28,395 nt of DNA from CAZFMJ01 sp964520045 (GTDB lineage Bacteria > Elusimicrobiota > Elusimicrobia > Elusimicrobiales > CAZFMJ01): the NCBI GenBank assembly GCA_964520045.1, contig CAZFMJ010000034.1, positions 1-28,395 on the forward strand, read 5' to 3'. The notes under the pieces were generated by a model. It was not told the DNA's origin, ran no database searches, and worked only from the letters and a program-made list of their open reading frames with translations. Shown here piece by piece: positions 1 through 7,197 of this stretch (positions are counted from its first letter, which is position 1; every line of letters starts with the position of its first letter). The position numbers were made by a program, and so were the translations under genes.

Positions 1-11
1 GGACTACGGTG

Positions 12-36
12 GGGGACGGTTCTTAATATCTTAATA
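12..36 (+). repeat. left terminal inverted repeat of the transposase element
   Basis: This 25-bp sequence is matched perfectly in inverted orientation at 1013-1037. It includes the TAA stop codon of the transposase at 31-33. Confidence 0.85.
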
Positions 37-993
37 TCCCTCAAGCATAGCCCGGCCCTTCCGCAGAAGATGCGATATCGCGCCGGAACTTAATCCAAGT
101 TCTTTCATTAAGTCAACGCCCTTTGCCCCGCCCTTTTCCCGCATAAGATAACAATATGCCGATTTGGCTGCGACTGTATCTGGGGTGCGGTCATGTTTAA
201 AAATGAAATCTTTCCGCAATCCCGTAATTTTCACAACTTCCTCAATAATTTCCGCTTTACCCGCTTTGCGGTTTTTATCAGCGTCAAGTTCTTTTAAAAC
301 TGCTGCCACAAAATCCCCGCTACCCAGCACCCGCACGTCAAAAAGTTCTTTATCTCCGCGGAGCATAAGTCCGGCGGCTGTTTCAGAACTCCCAATACTC
401 CGGAGCAACCCTCCGCCTGAGTATTCCCCTCTTTTATAACGTCCGATGCGTTCTTCAACAAACGAATAGTATTTTTTAACAGCAAGCTCTTTCCTGTCTC
501 CGAAATGCTCAAGCAGATATTCTCTCTCTAAAAGTCCCCCCTCTCCGGCAAGCGCCTCTTTATGCCCGCACCATTTATAACCCTCCAACTCTTTATACCG
601 CTTAACAAGTCCGGCCCGCATGGGATTTAAGTGGATATATGCCGCAACCTCAAGAAGATACTCTTCTTCCTGGCATAATATCGCCTTATATCTGTCTTGG
701 AATAAATGTCCGGAGCGCCGATATCGCCGGTTAAAATATCCCACATACCCGGTCATCAATTTGCGCATCATGTCGGCAAGAGGCCGCCTTCCGCGCAGTA
801 TCAGCATATGAAAATGATTTGGAATAAGCGCCCATGCAAGGCATTTCTGACCTGTTTCCGAAACAGACTGCACCGCCCGCTTGTAAAATTCCTCACAATC
901 GGGATCCTCTCGGAATATCTTCTGTCGCTCATTTCCGCGGGCGATAACATGATACAATCCACCGGGAATATCTATTCTGGCTTGTCTTGGCAT
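31..993 (-). CDS. REP-associated tyrosine (Y1, IS200-like) transposase, RAYT type
   Basis: This is a 320-residue Y1-HUH transposase of the kind that acts on single-stranded hairpin DNA. The N-terminus (residues 1-30, MPRQARIDIPGG then HVIARGNER) is the usual family start. The HUH pair is H60/H62 in IPNHFHML, and the likely catalytic tyrosine is Y119 in AYIHLNPMRAG. After residue ~180 comes a basic, helix-rich tail ending in a helix-turn-helix-like stretch (ELGLSSGAISHLLRKG), as in RAYTs with a DnaA-like C-terminal domain. The frame is intact and full length. No Shine-Dalgarno is visible. A TATAAT-like word lies close upstream of the start, between the gene and the right inverted repeat, so transcription may begin inside the element. 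Family assignment is strong; current activity is unknown. Confidence 0.9.
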   Translation of the reverse strand: MPRQARIDIPGGLYHVIARGNERQKIFREDPDCEEFYKRAVQSVSETGQKCLAWALIPNHFHMLILRGRRPLADMMRKLMTGYVGYFNRRYRRSGHLFQDRYKAILCQEEEYLLEVAAYIHLNPMRAGLVKRYKELEGYKWCGHKEALAGEGGLLEREYLLEHFGDRKELAVKKYYSFVEERIGRYKRGEYSGGGLLRSIGSSETAAGLMLRGDKELFDVRVLGSGDFVAAVLKELDADKNRKAGKAEIIEEVVKITGLRKDFIFKHDRTPDTVAAKSAYCYLMREKGGAKGVDLMKELGLSSGAISHLLRKGRAMLEGY

Positions 994-1012
994 ACAACAA
1001 TTATATAATGTT

Positions 1013-1037
1013 TATTAAGATATTAAGAACCGTCCCC
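1013..1037 (-). repeat. right terminal inverted repeat of the transposase element
   Basis: This is the exact reverse complement of 12-36. It lies just upstream of the transposase start codon. Confidence 0.85.
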
Positions 1038-1072
1038 TATCTCCCTATCTCCGCTATCTCTCTATCTCTCGA
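1038..1072. repeat. short-period TATCTCCC tandem repeat
   Basis: Four imperfect copies of an 8-9 bp word (TATCTCCC, TATCTCCGC, TATCTCTC, TATCTCTCG) run head to tail. They fill the space between the transposase element and the 3' side of pyrE. No terminator hairpin is seen after pyrE. Confidence 0.6.
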
Positions 1073-1107
1073 AAAATTCAGTTCGCGGGAAGGATACTTC
1101 AACAGAC

Positions 1108-1713
1108 TCACAACTCTTCTATTGAAAAATGGGCATGCCTGCCCGGAGAACCCGGCACTGAAATGGGAACTTTCTGACTGCACAAAGGGCATTTATCCGG
1201 GGGATAAAGCTGAAGGGGATAAGAAATAAGCGCTCTTACCGGAACCGCCAGAGGAAGCTGTCCGGTAGACCTGTCTACGATAGCCACAACTCCTATTACC
1301 TTGGCGCCGTATCCCGCCGCCAGGGAAACCGCCTCGCTGGTAAGCCTGCCTGAATTAAGAACATCGTCCACCACCAGAGCTTTCTCGCCGTATTTCAGCT
1401 TAAAATCGCGCTTTAATACCATCGCCCCGTTGATGCGCTCGGTGAATATGGACCTCGCCTTTTTACAGCGCGCGACCTCCTGCCCTATGACCACGGACCC
1501 CACCGAAGGAGAAATAACAACATCCACATCCTGCGCGAATTTCGCGGCCATTTCCTTCGCCACTTTCTGGGCCAAATGGGGGTACTGCATAACAAGCGAG
1601 GTCTGAATATAGACCTGGCTGTGAAACCCGGAAGGAAGCTGGAAGTGCCCGTGTATTATCGCGCCGTGCTCCTGAAGAAGTCCCACAACGTCAAGTTTGC
1701 CGAGCTTTGTCAT
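1108..1713 (-). CDS. pyrE: orotate phosphoribosyltransferase
   Basis: This 201-residue enzyme makes orotidine 5'-phosphate from orotate and PRPP in de novo pyrimidine synthesis. The PRPP-binding loop is at residues 112-124 (ALVVDDVLNSG). The N-terminal LPSGFHSQVYIQ and central VVISPSVGSVVIGQEVAR segments fit the OPRT fold. A CPLC pair near residue 176 resembles the cysteine-bearing tail of some OPRTs. The start is supported by AGGAGA seven bases upstream. The ATG overlaps the TAA of the preceding AsmA-like gene (TAATG), so the two are probably translationally coupled. Pairing a pyrimidine enzyme with an envelope-protein operon is unusual, and no other pyr gene is in view. Confidence 0.93.
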   Translation of the reverse strand: MTKLGKLDVVGLLQEHGAIIHGHFQLPSGFHSQVYIQTSLVMQYPHLAQKVAKEMAAKFAQDVDVVISPSVGSVVIGQEVARCKKARSIFTERINGAMVLKRDFKLKYGEKALVVDDVLNSGRLTSEAVSLAAGYGAKVIGVVAIVDRSTGQLPLAVPVRALISYPLQLYPPDKCPLCSQKVPISVPGSPGRHAHFSIEEL

Positions 1714-3950
1714 TATTTTTCTCCTTTTAACTTGTTGAGTTTTGAAAAATCGGCGCGTATGCCCCTTTTTACCGCCTCTGCTATAATTGTGCCATTTTTT
1801 TTAGCGTTCAGCATATTCACCGAAGGTGAAGCCATGTACCCGTTGAGCGCGAAGGCAAGAGCCGGCTTGCCGCTGGAGTCGGTGAGGCTCTGGGAAAGGC
1901 CGCCCATCATGGAAGCGCTGTTAAAGGTGGTATAAACCTTCACGCGCATGTTCTCGTCGATCCAGTTGACCACTCCGGTAGAGCAGGCGGAGATCGTGGA
2001 GCCGTCTACATAGAAATTCCGTATCATCATCCGGCCCGAACTGAAATCGTAGTCGCCGGCTATTTTATTGAAGCTCATATCCTTAAATCTGGCGCCTATT
2101 TTCATCACTCCCAGCCTGTCCATTTTATACATGGCCATAAAAGGCAGAAAAGCTACCCTGTAAAACTTGGCCTTTTCAGAAAGATTCTCGACCTGATAGA
2201 ATACGCCGGGCCCCGCTTCCACGGCTACGCTCCCGCCGAGCTTTCCCATGCCGGAAGACATGCCTTTGAGCGACCATGCCACCTTAAGATTACTGCTTTC
2301 AAAATCAGCATGCGTTATTCTGTTGACGGCCACCCACCCCTTTGAAACGGGGATTTCATTGGGCAGAGAATATTTAAAATCCCTCAGCCATTTGAGCTGG
2401 CGCGGCCCCGTATACTCGGTTTTCGCCGCGGACGCGGAAGCGCCCGAAACTTTTATTCCGGACGACAAGGTATAGGCCAGCGCCTTTGCGGCAGTTATGT
2501 CTATTCTGTCAAAAAAGGCGTACAGCTCCAACCTGCGCGCCTTTGACATAAGCTTCTCGGCCTTGACTTTAAGCTTGACGGGCAAGCCGTTCCATTTTGC
2601 GCTGAAATTTTCGATCGAAAGGGTGTCTACCGTGAATTTTGCCTCGGCGTTTACGGCGCTGAACCTCTGGTCCTGTTTGTAAACGGCGGCATTTAAAATT
2701 TTAAGGCTGAAATCCCTGAAGTTATCGGAAGCGGACAAAACAAGCCCCAGATTGGACACTATAAATCCGTTAAAAATACCGCGCCCCTTTTCCAAAGTCG
2801 CAAAAAACTTTGTTATCTGCATGCCGGAAGCTCCGCCGTCTATGGAAATTTTAACGCGGGCCGTTCCGCCCATGGACATATCGTCCTTCCCCTGCCGCCA
2901 GCGGACAATATTTAAAAGCTGAACGGGCCCGGCCTCAAGCCGGACTTTATAGGCGGGCGAAGATTCAAAAAAATCAAAAACCCCCCTCGCTCTCAGGGAA
3001 ATTTCTTCTATCCTGCCTTCCGCGGACTGCAACTGCAGCCTGCCCGCCACCGGGAACGCCGCCTTAACGCTCCAGCGCGACTCCGGTATGTTCCAGTCTT
3101 TTACTTCAATGCCGGGAAGATTAAATATCCCGTTTATCTCGGGGTTCAGGAAATTGCGCACATCGCCGGAAGCCGACCAGTATTTTCCGGCCGTGGTGGA
3201 ATAAATTTTTATATCTTTCAGATATGTGTTGTTCCAAATCAGTCCCGCAAGGTTCAAATTACCCTCCACGCGCAGACTGCCTTCTATTATTTTCCCGCCC
3301 GGCGCCTTATTTCTGGAAAGAAAAGACAAGCTCAGAGGAAAATCCCCGTCCAAAGTAAAATCGGAAAGATTCAGGTTGACGCCGTATAACGTATGCTCGA
3401 CGCCGCTCTTCAAATTGATATATATGATTTTCCCCTCGTATATCAGCGCGTTTTTCAGCCCCATGGTTAAGCCCAGTCCCGCCATCTGCTGTTTGCGTCT
3501 CATGCGGTAATTGTAGGTTATATCCGAAAAATTCCATGAGCCGTCCTGCCGCTTTATCAGCTGTATTCTGGGGGAATCAAGAACGAGATCCGTTATCACA
3601 AGCCTGCCCTGCAGAAGGGACAGAAAACCATAGCGGGCGCTAACTTCTCCTCCGGAGATGAAATCCCGCCCGGGTATATCTTGGGCGTCAAGAACGCGCA
3701 GACCTTTTATTTTTATTCCCCTGAAAACCACCACGGCCACGGACTGCACCTGAACGGGCCGCTGGAAAATCTGCTGAAGCTGGTTCGTAAGGACCGACGC
3801 GAGATGCTCGGGAGTGAACATCGTTTTGATTATGACGGTGCCGGTAAGCGCGCCCAGGACCATGAAAATAGCAAGGCATGTCAGGATGCGCGCAGCAAAG
3901 CGCAGAAACCGGTTGCGCTTGAATTTTCTTGTTTTAGGGGACTTAACCAT
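1713..3950 (-). CDS. large AsmA-like (DUF748-type) inner-membrane-anchored envelope protein
   Basis: This 745-residue protein has a basic N-terminus and one transmembrane helix at about residues 19-45. A long, repetitive beta-rich region follows (for example IKIKGLRVLDAQDIPG, LVLDSPRIQLIKRQDGSWNF), typical of AsmA and DUF748 proteins. Members of this superfamily span the periplasm, and several move phospholipid or help outer-membrane assembly; the substrate here cannot be read from sequence. The start overlaps the end of the upstream metalloprotease gene by 8 bp, with GGTGA upstream of the ATG, and its stop overlaps the pyrE start. A second AsmA-like protein is at 14189-15487. The family is clear; the specific role is not. 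Confidence 0.8.
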   Translation of the reverse strand: MVKSPKTRKFKRNRFLRFAARILTCLAIFMVLGALTGTVIIKTMFTPEHLASVLTNQLQQIFQRPVQVQSVAVVVFRGIKIKGLRVLDAQDIPGRDFISGGEVSARYGFLSLLQGRLVITDLVLDSPRIQLIKRQDGSWNFSDITYNYRMRRKQQMAGLGLTMGLKNALIYEGKIIYINLKSGVEHTLYGVNLNLSDFTLDGDFPLSLSFLSRNKAPGGKIIEGSLRVEGNLNLAGLIWNNTYLKDIKIYSTTAGKYWSASGDVRNFLNPEINGIFNLPGIEVKDWNIPESRWSVKAAFPVAGRLQLQSAEGRIEEISLRARGVFDFFESSPAYKVRLEAGPVQLLNIVRWRQGKDDMSMGGTARVKISIDGGASGMQITKFFATLEKGRGIFNGFIVSNLGLVLSASDNFRDFSLKILNAAVYKQDQRFSAVNAEAKFTVDTLSIENFSAKWNGLPVKLKVKAEKLMSKARRLELYAFFDRIDITAAKALAYTLSSGIKVSGASASAAKTEYTGPRQLKWLRDFKYSLPNEIPVSKGWVAVNRITHADFESSNLKVAWSLKGMSSGMGKLGGSVAVEAGPGVFYQVENLSEKAKFYRVAFLPFMAMYKMDRLGVMKIGARFKDMSFNKIAGDYDFSSGRMMIRNFYVDGSTISACSTGVVNWIDENMRVKVYTTFNSASMMGGLSQSLTDSSGKPALAFALNGYMASPSVNMLNAKKNGTIIAEAVKRGIRADFSKLNKLKGEK

Positions 3951-4632
3951 AAAAATATTTCACCGCATAGGCGCCAGCCTGCCATGCCGACTGCCAGAAG
4001 AGCGATGTCATACGCCGGACGTCCGAGACGGCCGCGCCGGCGTTCACCATGTCCGGAAAAAGAAATTTAAGCGAAAGAATGAGAAATACGCTGTTTGAAA
4101 ATATTATCACCGCCGACGAAAAGAACACGCCTCCGGCCTTGACAAGATCGCTCTGCTCGCGTTCAAAAAGAGTTTCCGCCGTAAAAATGAGATGATAGGC
4201 GGTAAAAAAACCGAATGCCGCGACAAAATACGGTCTCATTTCACTCATTCCGCATGAGAGAAGCAAAATCCAATAAGCCGCCGTAACGGCTATGGCATAC
4301 AACGGCAGACAGTACGGCGCAAGGGATATAAACGCGCTGCTGCCCGACAATTTAACATACCCGCCGGCTCTTCCCACGCTGATGCCCTTGACCTTCACGC
4401 CGCTGATATAAGCCGCGCAGGCATGGGTCAACTCATGAGCCAGCACATACATCCTGACCCAGCGCAGTCCGCCGTAATGAACGGCGGGATACGCGCAGGC
4501 GCCTATAACAAACGGAAAAGCGGCCGCCGGCTTTAAAAAAACAGACAGAACAAGCCTACCCGCGCAAAAAGCCGAAGCCGTTATCGCCGGAAACGCCGAC
4601 AAAGCAAGAAGGAATTTGAGAATTCTATTCAA
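3943..4632 (-). CDS. M50-like membrane zinc metalloprotease
   Basis: This is a polytopic membrane protein of 229 residues from the proposed TTG start. A zinc-protease motif HELTH sits at residues 66-70 after a hydrophobic segment. It is followed by GGYVKLSG and ISLAPYCLPL, a pattern seen in small M50-type (site-2-protease-like) proteins. About five hydrophobic stretches are visible. The frame stays open upstream to an ATG at 4755, but that would overlap the preceding gene by 131 bp. The TTG at 4632-4630 overlaps that gene's stop, with GGA eight bases upstream, and fits the overlaps in the rest of the operon. The gene ends 8 bp inside the AsmA-like gene. A third zinc ligand is not obvious, so proteolytic activity is inferred from the HExxH motif alone. 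Confidence 0.7.
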   Translation of the reverse strand: MNRILKFLLALSAFPAITASAFCAGRLVLSVFLKPAAAFPFVIGACAYPAVHYGGLRWVRMYVLAHELTHACAAYISGVKVKGISVGRAGGYVKLSGSSAFISLAPYCLPLYAIAVTAAYWILLLSCGMSEMRPYFVAAFGFFTAYHLIFTAETLFEREQSDLVKAGGVFFSSAVIIFSNSVFLILSLKFLFPDMVNAGAAVSDVRRMTSLFWQSAWQAGAYAVKYFYG

Positions 4633-5086
4633 AGATATATTCCGCGGCGGGAATACCCTTCGCCTCAAGCTCTTTTTTCCAAAGTTCGCGGGTTTCAACC
4701 ATCCTCTCCCTTGAGAGACGCTGCCATTTAAACAGAGGCGAAGGAAAAAGCTCAACGGCGGCCTGATACCAGAAATACGCGTACTTCAGCGGACTCTCGC
4801 CGAGGGCGTTCTCATATCTGAATTTCTCAATGGAAAGCCCGTCGATAAATTCCTCTTGTTTAATTTTTCCGCCAGCCAAAGCTTTTTCCAGCGCTTTCTC
4901 CGCTTTTTTGAGCTCGCCGGCATAAAACGCCTCTTTTGCCGCTGAATTTAAATGCCAGCTGTAATATTTTTCGCCTTCAAGATATGCCTTTTTGGCCCTT
5001 AAAAACAAGTCAAGGCAAACCATGCCGTATAAACAGCCCGCCACGGCAGCGATATTGAGAGAAATACTCCCGACGCGTTTTAGCAT
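4625..5086 (-). CDS. small membrane-anchored protein of unknown function, TPR-like
   Basis: This 153-residue product (from the ATG at 5086) has an N-terminal membrane helix at about residues 7-30 and then a soluble, strongly helical part. One stretch (AAKEAFYAGELKKAEKALEKAL) resembles a tetratricopeptide repeat. A conserved-looking PLKYAYFWYQAAVELFP segment lies in the middle. I do not recognise a named family. The frame continues to an ATG at 5149, but those extra codons cover CGCAAAGGACGCAAAG repeat DNA, so the shorter start is preferred. It is the first gene of the operon that continues with the metalloprotease, the AsmA-like protein and PyrE. Its stop overlaps the TTG start of the next gene, which suggests coordinated production. 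Confidence 0.65.
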   Translation of the reverse strand: MLKRVGSISLNIAAVAGCLYGMVCLDLFLRAKKAYLEGEKYYSWHLNSAAKEAFYAGELKKAEKALEKALAGGKIKQEEFIDGLSIEKFRYENALGESPLKYAYFWYQAAVELFPSPLFKWQRLSRERMVETRELWKKELEAKGIPAAEYIFE

Positions 5087-5117
5087 AGACCAAATATTTC
5101 CCGCACAAAACCGCAAA

Positions 5118-5235
5118 AAGTTTAACCGCAAAGGACGCAAAGAATTCACGCTAAGAACGCCCCATTCTTAAAGCCTTTGAGGAAGGAACGGGACTGTGTC
5201 CTTTGCGTCTGCTTTGCGTTCTTTGCGTTTAATCC
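5118..5235. repeat. inverted CGCAAAG-type repeat block with a partial double-hairpin copy
   Basis: The left arm (5118-5142) carries CCGCAAAGGACGCAAAG; the right arm (5199-5231) carries the reverse words (TTTGCGTCTGCTTTGCGTTC). Between them, 5159-5195 read on the minus strand matches the first hairpin of the ~71-bp element found at 18725-19015. The block lies upstream of the pyrE operon. No clear promoter was found; the remaining bases to 5305 show nothing else. Confidence 0.55.
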
Positions 5236-5305
5236 CCTGCTTTTTTCCTACTGTTTGTAATCATCCGCGTTCTAGCTGTTACTGCTGAGTAGTTACGCCA
5301 TGCGC

Positions 5306-5731
5306 TTAAGTTTTTTTCAGTTCCGGCGGGCTGGTCTTAAGCATCTTATGAAGCGCGGCTGAAAGCAAAGCCGGCCTTACGGGCTTTTCAAAAAAATCCG
5401 CCACATTGGATTCCCGGCGTATCATTTCGGAAGTCGAGCGGTCGGTATATCTGCCGGTTATCACTATAATCGGAATTTTTGCCGTTTCGCCTTCCTGAAG
5501 CTGGCGGAGTATTTCAAACCCGCCGTAACGCGGAAGCATGAGGTCGAGAAGGACGATATCGGGTTTCAGGGCGTGTATTTTATCCAAAGCTTCCTGCCCG
5601 TCAGCCGCTTTTTCAAACCTGAATCCTTCCTTCTTTATCACAAACTCCATCAGTTCCAGCACGCTCGCATCGTCATCTACGACAAATACAAGCTTGTCCT
5701 TGGGATCCGACAATCCTAAATTATCAGCCAT
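5306..5731 (-). CDS. single-domain response regulator (CheY-like receiver)
   Basis: This 141-residue protein consists almost only of a receiver domain. The acidic pocket is D19/D20, the phosphoacceptor is D63 in VLLDLMLP, the switch threonine is T92 in VITGR, and the conserved lysine is K117 in FEKPV. There is no output domain, so it probably signals by protein contact or within a phosphorelay. Its kinase is not in the window. A strong GGAGG lies ten bases before the ATG. It stands alone, separated by repeat DNA from genes on either side. Confidence 0.9.
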   Translation of the reverse strand: MADNLGLSDPKDKLVFVVDDDASVLELMEFVIKKEGFRFEKAADGQEALDKIHALKPDIVLLDLMLPRYGGFEILRQLQEGETAKIPIIVITGRYTDRSTSEMIRRESNVADFFEKPVRPALLSAALHKMLKTSPPELKKT

Positions 5732-5763
5732 ACAGTTGTGTCCTCCGAAGTAAGATCAAAAGG

Positions 5764-5812
5764 TTGCCCAGCCGCCCAGTTTCCCAGCAACCCGGAAAGA
5801 AACCAGTTACCG
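5764..5812. repeat. CCCAG octamer-period repeat
   Basis: The word CCCAG recurs every 8 bp with three variable bases between copies (GCCCAGCCGCCCAGTTTCCC). The same family appears at 8650-8760, 19060-19102 and 22170-22255. Confidence 0.7.
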
Positions 5813-5910
5813 GATGGGAAACGGCAAAAGCAACAAAAAAGGAAAGACAGAAGAGGATTTTTTTGTTCCCATTTTTTTCCACCATCTACCTTCTACCGTT
5901 TACCCTCTTC
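5813..5910. repeat. GGTAGAC heptamer inverted array (degenerate left arm)
   Basis: The right arm at 5876-5910 is a clean 7-bp-period array (CTACC, TTCTACC, GTTTACC). It abuts the TAA stop of the RAM-domain gene at 5911. The left arm is eroded (GGATGGGAAACGG). Purine- and pyrimidine-rich spacers separate the arms. Confidence 0.65.
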
Positions 5911-6141
5911 TTATATATTCGTCGTTACAAGAGTTTCCGTGGTCTGCACTCCGTGTATACCGCGCACTTCCCTGAGGACCAATGCGCTGAGCTTGTCCAC
6001 GGTATCGGATTCGGCGACAAGTATTGCGTCCCATCCGCCGAAAGTAAAGTATACGTCCTTTACTCCCCGTATCATCCTTATCTGGCCCACGGCCTTCTGC
6101 TCAAGTCCCGCCACCAGCTTGCACAAAACAAAAGCTATCAT
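5911..6141 (-). CDS. stand-alone RAM (Lrp/AsnC ligand-binding) domain protein
   Basis: This 76-residue protein is a single ferredoxin-like RAM domain, the effector-binding half of Lrp/AsnC regulators. Recognisable parts are AFVLCKLVAGLEQKAVGQIRMI, the GVKDVYFTFGGWDAILV core with its GGWD turn, and the closing GVQTTETLV strand. There is no helix-turn-helix DNA-binding domain. Such solitary domains usually oligomerise and bind amino acids, and some partner full-length Lrp proteins. Lying directly after the glycine-cleavage and lipoate-ligase genes, it could sense glycine or a related amino acid; that is inference. AGGAG is six bases before the ATG, and heptamer arrays lie immediately on both sides. 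Confidence 0.85.
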   Translation of the reverse strand: MIAFVLCKLVAGLEQKAVGQIRMIRGVKDVYFTFGGWDAILVAESDTVDKLSALVLREVRGIHGVQTTETLVTTNI

Positions 6142-6156
6142 ATCAGGCTCCTTTTA

Positions 6157-6277
6157 AGAAGACGGTAGATGGGAGACGGGAGAAGGTAGACGAGAATAAA
6201 AAAACTAAACTATCCACCGTTTTTTTCTCCATTTTCTCCCCCGTATCCCTTCTCCCGTCTACCGTTTACCTTCTTTA
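6157..6277. repeat. GGTAGAC heptamer inverted array between RAM gene and lplA
   Basis: The left arm (6157-6194) reads as 7-bp units such as AGACGGT, AGATGGG, AGACGGG, AGAAGGT. The right arm (6251-6275) has the complementary units CCCGTCT, ACCGTTT, ACCTTCT. An A-rich then pyrimidine-rich centre separates them. The array fills the gap from the lplA stop to the Shine-Dalgarno of the RAM gene. Confidence 0.75.
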
Positions 6278-7033
6278 TTATATTCTTCTGTTCCACTCGA
6301 TGGTTTTATACTTGGATTCTTCAATGCCGCGCGCTTTGGCGATAATTTTCTCCTGCGCCTTTACGCTTTGCCACGCGACAGACCAGTCCTTCGCCAGACT
6401 ATCCGCTACCACGGCTTCAAATCTTGAACTATTGTCTCTGCCCCCGCTGACGCGCAAAGAACCCTGATAAAGAAAATTATCCCCAAATCTGCGCACCGCC
6501 CCTCCCAATATTTTCCTGGCCTGCCCTCCGGCGGGCAGGCAGGCGGGTCCGGCTCCCTCATCCACAATGTCAAGAGAAACCGGTTTCTTAAAACATGTCA
6601 TGGAAGAATACTCCTCCGGAGTCATTTTCATGCCGGCCGTGACCGCCTCAGGAGCAGGATTCCAAAGAGAAGAGCAGACCCCTATGCCGTTAAGTCCGGC
6701 GCATACTGCGCCGTGAATCCTGCTGTAGACCTCCCCGGGATAAATAACTCCCGGCAGAGAGAAAATGAACGAAAAGGTGATGTCCGTGTCATGAAAAACC
6801 AAACCTCCGCCTGTCGGACGCCTGACAAGATTCTTTTTTATTTCGGCGTCTTCCAGCATGGCCAGCACCTGCATATATCTCTGGCTGTAGCCGAAAGTGG
6901 CGCCCCTGCTTTTCCAGCGGTAAAACCTCAGCATAAATTCCGCGGGAAATTCCTCGCACAAGGCCTCGTCAAAAGCCATCTGTCCGAAAACATCCAATTC
7001 AGGCGAATCGATTATAATGCCGTTAGAAGGCAT
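6278..7033 (-). CDS. lplA: lipoate-protein ligase A family
   Basis: This 251-residue enzyme attaches lipoate (or octanoate) to carrier lysines, here most likely the GcvH made by the same cluster. The family motif RRPTGGG is at residues 71-77, an early MAFDEAL helix is at 19-25, and the ligand-binding lysine is K174 in RKILGGAVRR, with QGSLRV after it. Just before that lysine, residues 161-172 (AGPACLPAGGQA) look like an in-frame insertion encoded by a palindrome. There is no good Shine-Dalgarno; the leader before the ATG is repeat DNA ending CTTAATACT. The start is supported by the normal family spacing to the MAFDEAL helix. LplA versus octanoyltransferase LipM is not settled by sequence alone. 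Confidence 0.85.
   Translation of the reverse strand: MPSNGIIIDSPELDVFGQMAFDEALCEEFPAEFMLRFYRWKSRGATFGYSQRYMQVLAMLEDAEIKKNLVRRPTGGGLVFHDTDITFSFIFSLPGVIYPGEVYSRIHGAVCAGLNGIGVCSSLWNPAPEAVTAGMKMTPEEYSSMTCFKKPVSLDIVDEGAGPACLPAGGQARKILGGAVRRFGDNFLYQGSLRVSGGRDNSSRFEAVVADSLAKDWSVAWQSVKAQEKIIAKARGIEESKYKTIEWNRRI
6519..6540. repeat. palindromic element inside lplA
   Basis: The arms GCCTGCCC (6519-6526) and GGGCAGGC (6533-6540) are perfect inverted repeats around a TCCGGC loop. A further AGGCGGG follows. The element is translated in the minus frame as part of the ACLPAGGQA peptide. Confidence 0.75.
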
Positions 7034-7038
7034 AGTAT

Positions 7039-7197
7039 TAAGAGGGTAGATGGGAGACGGAAGAAGGTAGACGGAAAAAAAACGAAAGATAAGAATAAAA
7101 AACTAAACTATCCACCGTTTTTTCTCTGTTTTCTCCCTTCCGTATCCCTTCTTTTGTTTACCGTTTACCATCTCCCGTCTACCGTTTACCTTTCTAC
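7039..7197. repeat. GGTAGAC heptamer inverted array between lplA and gcvPB
   Basis: The left arm starts six bases upstream of the lplA ATG (AGAGGGTAGATGGGAGACGG). The right arm ends inside the gcvPB stop: the last codons AGA TGG TAG are themselves array units. The centre contains CTAAACTATCCACCG, also present in the array at 6157-6277. Confidence 0.8.

Larger units (their letters stand above)
12..1037 (-). mobile_element. REP-associated transposase element with perfect terminal inverted repeats
   Basis: The transposase gene at 31-993 is bounded by a 25-bp sequence at 12-36 (begins GGGGACGGTTCTTAATATC) and its exact reverse complement at 1013-1037. Each copy holds two tandem CTTAATAT-like words. 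The left repeat overlaps the transposase stop codon; the right one lies about 20 nt upstream of its start. Classical IS200/IS605 elements carry subterminal hairpins, not long terminal inverted repeats, so the boundary type is notable. No target-site duplication is apparent next to either end. The unit is about 1026 bp. Confidence 0.75.

Noticed and set aside
3681..4070. 129-codon plus-strand open frame
   Set aside because: It is antisense across the start of the AsmA-like gene and the end of the protease gene, with low-complexity arginine-rich translation.
3943..4755. longer ATG start for the M50-like protease
   Set aside because: It would overlap the preceding gene by 131 bp and add a non-conserved basic leader; the TTG at 4632 fits the operon overlaps.
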